Assembly (NCBI GenBank): GCA_029933995.1
Contig: JAOZNB010000080.1
Coordinates: forward strand, 1 to 5,778
Direction of reading: 5' to 3'
Origin: Candidatus Moraniibacteriota bacterium
GTDB taxonomy: Bacteria; Patescibacteriota; Minisyncoccia; Moranbacterales; GCA-2747515
DNA length: 5,778 bases
Positions within the stretch are counted from its first letter, which is position 1. Each line of letters opens with the position of its first letter. The translations under genes were made by a program, and so were the position numbers. This document shows, one piece after another, positions 1 through 5,586 of this stretch. A model generated the notes under the pieces. That model worked only from the letters and a program-made list of their open reading frames with translations. It searched no databases and was not told where the DNA came from.

Positions 1-7
1 CTTCCTC
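1..7 (-). promoter_or_regulatory. Possible Shine-Dalgarno at the left edge
   Basis: The minus strand reads GAGGAAG about 8 bases after the predicted transcription start. If it is a ribosome site, a protein gene with a very short leader begins just outside the window. If not, the promoter may serve an RNA gene. Confidence 0.3.
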
Positions 8-22
8 AGAGCAGTAATAACT

Positions 23-50
23 ACTATAGCAAAGCTAAAATATTTGTCAA
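23..50 (-). promoter_or_regulatory. Strong sigma70-type promoter reading off the left edge
   Basis: On the minus strand a perfect TTGACA (50-45) is followed after 16 bases by TATAGT (28-23), which matches TATAAT at five of six positions. It is preceded by TG at the extended -10 position (TGCTATAGT). Initiation is expected near position 15. This is the best promoter in the window and must drive a gene or RNA beyond the left edge. Confidence 0.8.
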
Positions 51-313
51 GTCTTTCTGAATTCTTGTTTGAAAGTAATACAAAATTACACCACAATCTC
101 ACTTAAAAAAACTTTTTTACCTCAAAAATGACTAAATAAATCTAACATGTATTTATATTTTATGCAAGGTTCCTTTTCAAAATTAAGTATCGATGTATAT
201 TACATTACTTACTAAGCTTGTACTAGTTTTAGTTATTTAATCTATTATTGCACACTGAAAATGTAAAATATATAATTTGAATCTCATGACTCATATTATC
301 TACTTTAAAGTCA
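51..313. other. AT-rich intergenic spacer without a recognisable gene
   Basis: This stretch between the pyrF terminator and the left-edge promoter is very AT-rich and full of stops in all frames. I found no tRNA-like cloverleaf, riboswitch, repeat array or convincing small gene. The longest minus-strand ATG frame examined (from 294) is only about 21 codons and lacks a Shine-Dalgarno. Confidence 0.6.
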
Positions 314-345
314 AAAAGTCAATCGTAATTATACGATTGACTTTT
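314..345 (-). terminator. Hairpin terminator after pyrF, possibly bidirectional
   Basis: Arms 314-327 and 332-345 are perfectly complementary over 14 bases with a 4-base loop. The hairpin sits 15 bases after the pyrF stop. The minus-strand RNA ends in a run of five U residues that overlaps the stem base. The plus strand is also followed by a T-rich stretch (346-361), so it could act in both directions, though no plus-strand gene is seen. Confidence 0.85.
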
Positions 346-359
346 ATTTCTTTTGCTTT

Positions 360-1259
360 TTACATTTTACCTATAGCAACCCTTGTTTGCTCGCAAAATT
401 TTTCTGCTTCTCGTCCAGCTGCCTGTGCGTAATCAACTCCCTGACTTGCAAAGTTAATCTGTGAACTGGAATTTATTGCAATTGAACCTGGTCCAGTATA
501 AGCAGCAAGAATTGTATCTAATACAAATCCTCCCTGTGTTCCAACACCTGGAATCAAGAACCACAAATCATTACCTACAATTTCACGACAGAGAGATAAG
601 TGTCGTGAAAAAATTTCACCCGAACCTTTTATCTCTTCGTAAGCTGCAGCCATTACAAGACCAGCGTTTTCATTCACACCGATATCAAATGCCCACTCGT
701 GAATTAATTGAGCTATATGCTCCCAATATTGTCTGCCATCAGCACACGCAATATCTTGCACTTCACGTGCTTCAGGATTACTGGTATAACAGAGTCCTAC
801 AATTGCTCGACCTGAATGCTCCGCATCAAAAAGTGGTGCCATACAACTACTCCCCATGTATGGAGAAAAGTTCATACCATCAACACAATCAATCTCAAAA
901 TGAGCAATCTTGTAACGCTGTTGCGTTCTGCCGATATCACCACGTTTACAATCAAGAAAAACTGGAATATCTGGATAAAATTTATGAATATATGCCACAA
1001 CGGCACGTAGAATTTTATCACCATCCTTAAAAGCTTCGTAATGTGCTTTTTGAGGTTTGTACATCGATGCATACGGTGCTGTTGCATCAACAATATCAAT
1101 CATCCATTGAGCAATTACCTTCCAATCCCTAGAAAGCCAAAACTTTCGCTTCAAACACTGTGGTAACTTTTCTGGTAATGGATCGAGTCCAATACATACG
1201 AGTGAATTAATTTTTTCTTGTCTCAGTCGTAATTTTTCTCTAAAACCAAGAATTGTCAT
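360..1259 (-). CDS. pyrF: Orotidine 5'-phosphate decarboxylase, class-2 type
   Basis: PyrF removes CO2 from orotidine 5'-phosphate to make UMP, the last step of de novo pyrimidine synthesis, as a cytoplasmic TIM barrel. The catalytic K-D-K-D set is visible: Lys68 in YKPQ, then Asp103, Lys105 and Asp108 in FLDCKRGDIG. CIGLDP (22-27) is the first-strand motif with Asp26. PGVGTQGG (237-244) is the phosphate-binding loop typical of this class. Length (299 aa) and the FxP/YKP substrate strand fit the longer class-2 enzymes rather than the roughly 230-aa enterobacterial type. One oddity is the last-strand motif, normally N-S-S-R, which here is NSSSQ (263-267) with no basic residue, so the arginine that contacts the substrate phosphate seems missing. 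The ATG start has AAAGGAG 9 bases upstream. It lies 31 bases after pyrE and is followed within 20 bases by a terminator, so it is the last gene of the unit. Confidence 0.95.
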   Translation of the reverse strand: MTILGFREKLRLRQEKINSLVCIGLDPLPEKLPQCLKRKFWLSRDWKVIAQWMIDIVDATAPYASMYKPQKAHYEAFKDGDKILRAVVAYIHKFYPDIPVFLDCKRGDIGRTQQRYKIAHFEIDCVDGMNFSPYMGSSCMAPLFDAEHSGRAIVGLCYTSNPEAREVQDIACADGRQYWEHIAQLIHEWAFDIGVNENAGLVMAAAYEEIKGSGEIFSRHLSLCREIVGNDLWFLIPGVGTQGGFVLDTILAAYTGPGSIAINSSSQINFASQGVDYAQAAGREAEKFCEQTRVAIGKM

Positions 1260-1268
1260 AATCTTATT

Positions 1269-1275
1269 CTCCTTT
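1269..1275 (-). promoter_or_regulatory. Shine-Dalgarno of pyrF
   Basis: The minus strand reads AAAGGAG in the 31-base gap after pyrE, 9 bases before the ATG at 1259-1257. It fixes the pyrF start and fits cotranscription with separate initiation. Confidence 0.8.
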
Positions 1276-1290
1276 TTTTGAATTATACTA

Positions 1291-2229
1291 TTAACCTTTT
1301 AATTTTTTATATAAGTCAGGATACTTACCCTTAATTTGTACAAGAAATTTTGTACCATGCCCTACACGCATATTGATCTGTTCACCAGCAGCACAATGTG
1401 GACATTGTTCACTCGGATCCTTCATGAGATCCACAGAATAATTTTCCGCTTTAACCTCTGTCAACGCATACGCATACTTCACGTCTAACTTTTGTTGCAA
1501 TGCCTCAAGTCCTGGATTTTTATCACTCAACCGATTACATACCGTAAAAAATCCAAGAGGCAATCCACCAGAATCACGAATGAATTCAGCTGCTTCACAC
1601 AAACTTCCTGCAGAATTAACTACATCCTCAATCTGCAATATTTGTGCACCTTGAACTCTTGTGCCGTGGTCTTTATACCACACTAATTTATTACCTTTTT
1701 TCAATGGTTTCAAAATCTGTGGCGTCCATGTTGTGAATTGTGTATAATAATATGTTACCAAAACTGCCAACGTATCCGCACCGTGCGGTGTGCCAACAAT
1801 AGCATCAATACGCTCTTCACGAACTTCCCATGCCATTTGCATCGCCAGTGGACTCAATACAAGTGCATTATTCAAATCACGAATATTAACATACACATTA
1901 CCGTGACCACCACCCGTAAAAACAAAATGTCCATCCAATGCAACTCCACACTGTACTAAATAATCCCACACACTCATTCTATTTAATGTAGCACGATACA
2001 CTTGTTGATCTCGCACGCTCAAAGACATTAAATTTTCAGTATCTATTTTAGTAAAATTTTCCATTTTTTCACACCTCTTTTGATCTTTTTGTTTCCATAC
2101 AGAACAGTGTTCACATAAGCCACCTAACACAAAATCACAATCTACCGCATTATGCTCAGCACATTCACCAATCGCTTCAATACCTCTATCATCAATATCA
2201 TCCAATGTACTTTTTTTAATTGTACTCAC
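1291..2229 (-). CDS. pyrE: Orotate phosphoribosyltransferase with Cys-rich N-terminal extension
   Basis: This enzyme joins orotate to PRPP to give orotidine 5'-phosphate and pyrophosphate, the fifth step of de novo UMP synthesis, in the cytoplasm. Residues 101-114 (HFVFTGGGHG then NVYV) match the OPRT substrate motif. Residues 141-151 (IDAIVGTPHGA) match the loop usually written D-x-V-x-G-P-A-x-G-G. Residues 197-210 (ILQIEDVVNSAGSL) are the PRPP-binding motif with the acidic pair E201-D202, although the usual TTGG is changed to NSAG. Near the C-terminus CPHCAAG (276-282) fits the CPxC-x-x-G signature of the Thermus-like OPRT subgroup. At 312 aa it is much longer than the roughly 180-200 aa usual there. 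The first 55 residues carry Cys23, 31, 39, 42 and 53 plus His26 and 41, possibly a metal site. The GTG start has a strong Shine-Dalgarno. A second one precedes Met56. It is followed by pyrF 31 bases downstream. Confidence 0.9.
   Translation of the reverse strand: MSTIKKSTLDDIDDRGIEAIGECAEHNAVDCDFVLGGLCEHCSVWKQKDQKRCEKMENFTKIDTENLMSLSVRDQQVYRATLNRMSVWDYLVQCGVALDGHFVFTGGGHGNVYVNIRDLNNALVLSPLAMQMAWEVREERIDAIVGTPHGADTLAVLVTYYYTQFTTWTPQILKPLKKGNKLVWYKDHGTRVQGAQILQIEDVVNSAGSLCEAAEFIRDSGGLPLGFFTVCNRLSDKNPGLEALQQKLDVKYAYALTEVKAENYSVDLMKDPSEQCPHCAAGEQINMRVGHGTKFLVQIKGKYPDLYKKLKG
2070..2080 (-). promoter_or_regulatory. Internal Shine-Dalgarno before Met56 of PyrE
   Basis: The minus strand reads AAAGAGG followed by 9 bases to an in-frame ATG at 2064-2062. 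This is as good a ribosome site as the one upstream of GTG. It could produce a 257-aa PyrE lacking the Cys-rich extension, or it could be a chance result of the purine-rich Lys/Arg codons there. Confidence 0.4.
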
Positions 2230-2236
2230 AATTTCA

Positions 2237-2244
2237 CCCCTCCC
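2237..2244 (-). promoter_or_regulatory. Strong Shine-Dalgarno for the GTG start of pyrE
   Basis: The minus strand reads GGGAGGGG, ending 7 bases before GTG at 2229-2227. This supports the long form of PyrE despite the non-ATG start, rather than starting only at the internal ATG of codon 56. Confidence 0.7.
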
Positions 2245-2259
2245 TAATATTCAATTATG

Positions 2260-2289
2260 ATAGTATTTTTACTAACTTTAAATTGTAAA
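2260..2289 (-). promoter_or_regulatory. Candidate proximal promoter for pyrE-pyrF
   Basis: TTTACA (2289-2284, five of six matches to TTGACA) lies 18 bases before TACTAT (2265-2260, four of six matches to TATAAT). Initiation would fall near 2253, leaving a leader of about 25 bases to the GTG start at 2229. The leader is too short for an attenuator, and no uracil-responsive hairpin or PyrR-type binding element was recognised. Confidence 0.3.
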
Positions 2290-2337
2290 AAAACTACTCA
2301 AAAACTTAAAGTAACCTTAGCAAAAAATCTTATAGCA

Positions 2338-2343
2338 TGTCAA
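2338..2343 (-). promoter_or_regulatory. Perfect TTGACA hexamer, possible -35 for pyrEF
   Basis: The minus strand reads TTGACA immediately after the terminator's U-tract, between the surface genes and pyrE. The best -10 candidate at 17 to 18 bases (TAAGGT, 2319-2314) matches only three of six positions. A TATAAG nearby is only three bases from the hexamer, too close to be its -10. It may be a weak or regulated promoter with a leader of roughly 75 to 80 bases, or a chance match. Confidence 0.25.
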
Positions 2344-2345
2344 AC

Positions 2346-2383
2346 AAAAAAACCTCATTTTACAAAATTAAAATAAGGTTTTT
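2346..2383 (-). terminator. Rho-independent terminator of the surface-protein unit
   Basis: Arms 2348-2361 and 2370-2383 pair over 14 positions around an 8-base loop. The only non-Watson-Crick pair (2356 with 2375) is G-U when transcribed from the minus strand but a C-A mismatch from the plus strand. The minus-strand RNA then runs into seven U residues. This marks it as a minus-strand terminator. It lies about 20 bases after the TAG of the 623-aa gene and separates that unit from pyrE. Confidence 0.88.
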
Positions 2384-2403
2384 CCTAGATTCAAATTTAC
2401 GAT

Positions 2404-4275
2404 CTACGGTCGTGTCTCAATAATCCGTCCTCTCGAACAATCTGCATTTGAATTACATGAACTTTTACATTTATTTGGTGCATCTGCTGCTTGTGGTGTT
2501 GCTTGACATGTTCCTCCTGCACTACACTCACGTGCTGTACACATTGTATCTACCGGTAAATCATATATTACCTCTGGACAGTTCCCCTCAATTTCACAAT
2601 TAGTTCCACCATTCAACCAACATCTTGCTTCATAGCTAGAAGAGCCACTATTAGTCAATTTCAACCATCCCTTTTCTCCTGTACAAATAATATTTTCTTG
2701 TTCTTTATTAACATCTGTAATATTCCCATCTATCTTACAACACACAGCACAACCATTTTTTACACTAATTGATGCATCTTTTGGATTTCCATCAGAATCA
2801 AAATAAACATATTTTTGCAAATTAATTGGCATATCTATGAGACAAGATGGTGCTTCACACTCTACTGTTATTGGGTCAGCTGCTAATTCTTTATGTTTAC
2901 ATTCCCAACTCCACTTACCATTTGTGCCCAAAGTTGGAATTTCTACTTTTGAACAATCTGTTCCACAAAGGCTATATGACTCTAATGGTGGTGTTACATC
3001 AGTAGACTTATTTGGATGTTGAGTTCCACACATTGCGCTTGGAGCTAAGTGTTTTGCAGAACATGCATCATCTAGTGTTGCCTGTTCTCCACCCACACCA
3101 CTACATCCCCATGTTTTTATGTCTCCATAACCTGGAAAGTTTGCTTGTGTCGGCGTAAATGTTGGCGTTCCTTTTTCACAAAAATATGTACTCACCGTTT
3201 CTGGCCAATTTGTCACAGTTGCTTCATATGTGTACAGACTTTCTGACATACAAGCACCTGGAACTGGACATTCATCTATAACAATATCCTGAAATGCTGT
3301 GGCAGACAAAGGACTGCCTACACTACCATCAATCATTCTACCAATCTTACCTCGAACTGCATACGTGCCTGGCTCATCAAACTGACAAGTATGTGTCCTT
3401 TCTGTTTTCCAATCAGTCCAATTTTCACCTGACCCACCCCCACATTTAAATGCATAACGTACATCTGATAAATCTACACTTGTCAACGTTAAGTCCACGG
3501 TCCCTCTACCATCCACTGGATCATCTATTTCTGATACTGCACATGTAGGGTTTGCAGCAGACAACGTTGAACTATAACAATTCACTGAAAAATCAAAATA
3601 TGTATATCGTGTAATGAACTCCGTTCCACCATGAGTAAACTGTAATCGTACGGGCACAACATAATTACCACACTGTGTTGGAACTTTTAATTCTGTTGTC
3701 TTTATTGTATCACCATCCATTGCACTCCACCAAACATAACCTGTGTCATGTTCATTATCTTTATTTTTATCCGTTATAGAAGCACGCCCAAGATACGTCA
3801 AAACTTCATTCCACCCTGAATACCACTTATATTTATTATCTATCTTATTTTTAGAACGTAGCGCCGCATGCACATTCACACCCATTAAATTAGCACACTT
3901 TGCAGAAAATGCGCCCTCCGTAGCAGAAACTGTTATGGTATCACCTGGATTATATGTAGTTGCATTCAAAGTTACATTCGCCTTTGCTTTATTTCCTCGT
4001 GACGGACATGCTCCACTATCGAATTTGGTCATACACCTACCACCACAACAATTAATAGTACAATATCCAGTATTCAATTCAGTCTCTGTGCATGGATTAA
4101 ATAAATCTTTCGTAACAATAATATCCACAAGTTTCGCATCAACTTCACTAAATGTTATTAATGCTCCAGACATTATTATTAAACCAAATATTCCAATTTG
4201 ACCACCTCTTTTTTTCATTAAAAATATAATTAATATAATAATTGGTACAATACCAATTAAAATCATTATAATCAA
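2404..4275 (-). CDS. Cysteine-rich membrane-anchored extracellular protein with PKD-like and W-x-C modules, 623 aa
   Basis: The family is not recognised, but the layout is clear. Residues 2-20 are a very hydrophobic helix, followed by Lys-Lys-Arg at 21-23 and a second hydrophobic stretch at about 27-43. Positive-inside logic places everything after residue 44 outside the cytoplasm. All 36 cysteines lie there, starting at residue 62, an even number consistent with disulfides. Residues about 60-91 are a dense Cys knot (62, 72, 76, 77, 81, 90). Residues about 245-334 resemble a PKD-type beta-sandwich (DEPGTYAVRGKI). Residues about 342-478 hold two related modules, each with W-x-C-x13-C-x-A (C391/C405 and C459/C473). 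The tail from 509 to 613 is again Cys-rich. The start is taken as TTG, overlapping the upstream TGA and preceded by AAAGGAGGG; ATG codons at residues 4 and 20 are alternatives. It ends in TAG just before a terminator. It may be an adhesin, a structural surface protein or a partner of the 420-aa protein; no catalytic motif was seen. Confidence 0.85.
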   Translation of the reverse strand: MIIMILIGIVPIIILIIFLMKKRGGQIGIFGLIIMSGALITFSEVDAKLVDIIVTKDLFNPCTETELNTGYCTINCCGGRCMTKFDSGACPSRGNKAKANVTLNATTYNPGDTITVSATEGAFSAKCANLMGVNVHAALRSKNKIDNKYKWYSGWNEVLTYLGRASITDKNKDNEHDTGYVWWSAMDGDTIKTTELKVPTQCGNYVVPVRLQFTHGGTEFITRYTYFDFSVNCYSSTLSAANPTCAVSEIDDPVDGRGTVDLTLTSVDLSDVRYAFKCGGGSGENWTDWKTERTHTCQFDEPGTYAVRGKIGRMIDGSVGSPLSATAFQDIVIDECPVPGACMSESLYTYEATVTNWPETVSTYFCEKGTPTFTPTQANFPGYGDIKTWGCSGVGGEQATLDDACSAKHLAPSAMCGTQHPNKSTDVTPPLESYSLCGTDCSKVEIPTLGTNGKWSWECKHKELAADPITVECEAPSCLIDMPINLQKYVYFDSDGNPKDASISVKNGCAVCCKIDGNITDVNKEQENIICTGEKGWLKLTNSGSSSYEARCWLNGGTNCEIEGNCPEVIYDLPVDTMCTARECSAGGTCQATPQAADAPNKCKSSCNSNADCSRGRIIETRP

Positions 4276-5534
4276 CTTACATCTACACCCTCCTTTATGT
4301 TATGATTACCCGCACCAACATTCTGCGTCTCAGCCTGCATCTCAGCATTAAAAGGAATGCTGTGTTCTGATAATACATTATTATTTTCATCTCTTATTTG
4401 CACAGATACATACGGTACATCACAATCACGTATGATCTCTGGTGTTACGCTCACATTAGCTTCTACATCCAAGATTTTTGTAATATCATTAATACACTTT
4501 TGCCCATTACTATCTACAGCAGTAATATGCATTTTCATATTAACTAATTCTAATTTAGACAGATCTGTACTTGCCTGTTCCGTACGTGATCCCATGTATC
4601 CATCCGCTGGACCTGACCATGAAACATCAACAATCATCTGGTCACCATTTTTATATGTACTCTTATCAATATGAATATCATGAATTGAAGCACTTTCACC
4701 TTGAATTACGTAATGAACTCTCGTATCATCTAATTTATTTTTCATATTATTATAGAGCATAATATTCACATCATATGCACCTGGCGCTTTATCTAATGGT
4801 AACGGTATAAAAAATACAACCTTTTCTTCTTTATCTTGTTCAAGCACAAATAAATAATTATTTTTATCTGTATCGATTTTTTCACTATATTGTGTTTTTT
4901 TAGTTGTGATAAATTGTGTAACCACATCTCTTGTGTCGCCACTATTTTTGATATTACATGTAAGTAATATTTTCTCTTTTTGTCCATCAATATCAATGCC
5001 TTGTAACGGAGAAAATTTATCATCAATACCTTCAATAGTCACAAAACATGAATCATCATCAATATTCACACCACTATCAACACCATTTAATAACACTGTT
5101 CCAGATTTGGCGAATCCCAACTTACCATCAACTGAAGAATATGCAACGATCCATACATCATATTGACCATTTAAATCTAATGGATATATATACTCCACAG
5201 ATTTCTCTATGCTCTGTCCTGGATTAAGTGATATTACATCATCACTTCTTAATCGGTTATCAATTTTACCTGATTCTGTGTCTGAAATATGTTCATGTAA
5301 TTGCACCTCATAGTGAATATCACCTTGTGGTTTATCAAAATCATTCTGCAAAGTAAAATCAATGATCATACGATCTTTCAATTTTGCTGCAATCACTGCA
5401 TTATATACATTCGTATCAGATAGAACTATTGCTTGTTTAGCATTCATCTCCTCCTCACTAGGCATTTCTTGACCCAAAACAAAAAGTGGTATAGCAAAAA
5501 TACACACCATAAACGCAACTAAAAATCTATTCAT
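4272..5534 (-). CDS. Secreted multi-domain beta-sandwich (Ig/CARDB-like) protein, 420 aa
   Basis: This is an exported protein of unrecognised family. Residues 1-21 form a signal peptide: Asn-Arg n-region, hydrophobic core FLVAFMVCIFAIPLFVL, and probable cleavage near Gly21-Gln22. The rest alternates short beta-strand-like stretches with polar loops and reads as about three Ig-like modules. Module 1 (about 34-150) contains LNPGQSIEKS and LNGQYDVWIV, a pattern typical of CARDB-type domains. Module 2 (about 162-279) contains APGAYDVNIML. Module 3 (about 282-397) contains KNGDQMIVDVSWSG. The mature protein has four cysteines, 163/193 in module 2 and 347/371 in module 3, suggesting one disulfide per module. 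There is no C-terminal membrane helix or cell-wall signal, so it is secreted or held by a partner. The ATG is well placed before the signal peptide, but no Shine-Dalgarno is visible in the A/T-only stretch ahead of it. It ends in TGA, which overlaps the start of the next gene. Confidence 0.82.
   Translation of the reverse strand: MNRFLVAFMVCIFAIPLFVLGQEMPSEEEMNAKQAIVLSDTNVYNAVIAAKLKDRMIIDFTLQNDFDKPQGDIHYEVQLHEHISDTESGKIDNRLRSDDVISLNPGQSIEKSVEYIYPLDLNGQYDVWIVAYSSVDGKLGFAKSGTVLLNGVDSGVNIDDDSCFVTIEGIDDKFSPLQGIDIDGQKEKILLTCNIKNSGDTRDVVTQFITTKKTQYSEKIDTDKNNYLFVLEQDKEEKVVFFIPLPLDKAPGAYDVNIMLYNNMKNKLDDTRVHYVIQGESASIHDIHIDKSTYKNGDQMIVDVSWSGPADGYMGSRTEQASTDLSKLELVNMKMHITAVDSNGQKCINDITKILDVEANVSVTPEIIRDCDVPYVSVQIRDENNNVLSEHSIPFNAEMQAETQNVGAGNHNIKEGVDVS
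4288..4296 (-). promoter_or_regulatory. Ribosome binding site supporting a TTG start
   Basis: The minus strand reads AAAGGAGGG inside the last codons of the 420-aa gene. It lies 12 bases before the TTG at 4275-4273 and about 21 bases before the first ATG in that frame (4266-4264). An in-frame stop at 4302-4300 limits the frame upstream. The ATG and GTG triplets nearer to this site are out of frame and run straight into stops. The spacing is slightly long but favours TTG, which overlaps the upstream TGA as TTGA. Confidence 0.65.
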
Positions 5535-5569
5535 ATTTTTTATTTTTACAATTTATTTTCTTCTTATAT

Positions 5570-5578
5570 ACTATACCA
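5570..5578 (-). promoter_or_regulatory. Putative extended -10 promoter for the surface-protein genes
   Basis: On the minus strand this reads TGGTATAGT, a TG-N-TATAGT extended -10 element matching TATAAT at five of six positions. No good -35 hexamer lies 16 to 18 bases upstream, where the end of the preceding gene sits. Transcription would start near 5563, giving a leader of about 29 bases before the ATG at 5534. The same TATAGT hexamer occurs in the strong promoter at the left edge, which supports it as a real -10 in this genome. The two genes may alternatively be cotranscribed with the upstream partial gene, because no terminator hairpin is visible between them. Confidence 0.45.
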
Positions 5579-5586
5579 CAAACACC

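Noticed and set aside
229..294. Minus-strand 21-codon frame in the spacer
   Set aside because: It has no Shine-Dalgarno and its length is expected by chance in AT-rich DNA.
314..345. Inverted repeat as a mobile-element end or operator
   Set aside because: Its position right after pyrF, the 4-base loop and the flanking T-rich tracts fit a terminator. No transposase or target duplication is present.
461..1030. Plus-strand open frame of 189 codons opposite pyrF
   Set aside because: It lies wholly antisense to the well-supported pyrF, has a low-complexity Gln/His/Tyr-rich translation, and shows no domain or ribosome site.
2230..2345. Pyrimidine-sensing riboswitch or attenuator upstream of pyrE
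   Set aside because: No second hairpin with a U-tract and no PyrR-type binding loop is visible between the surface-unit terminator and the pyrE ribosome site.
3743..4201. Plus-strand open frame of 152 codons opposite the 623-aa gene
   Set aside because: It is antisense to a strong coding frame. Its hydrophobic stretches are explained by the complement of the real gene, and no convincing start signal was seen.
4272..4274. TGA read as glycine (the code of some CPR lineages)
   Set aside because: The four complete frames contain no internal TGA over more than 1,600 codons, and the single TGA sits at a normal gene end overlapping the next start. The standard code explains this better.
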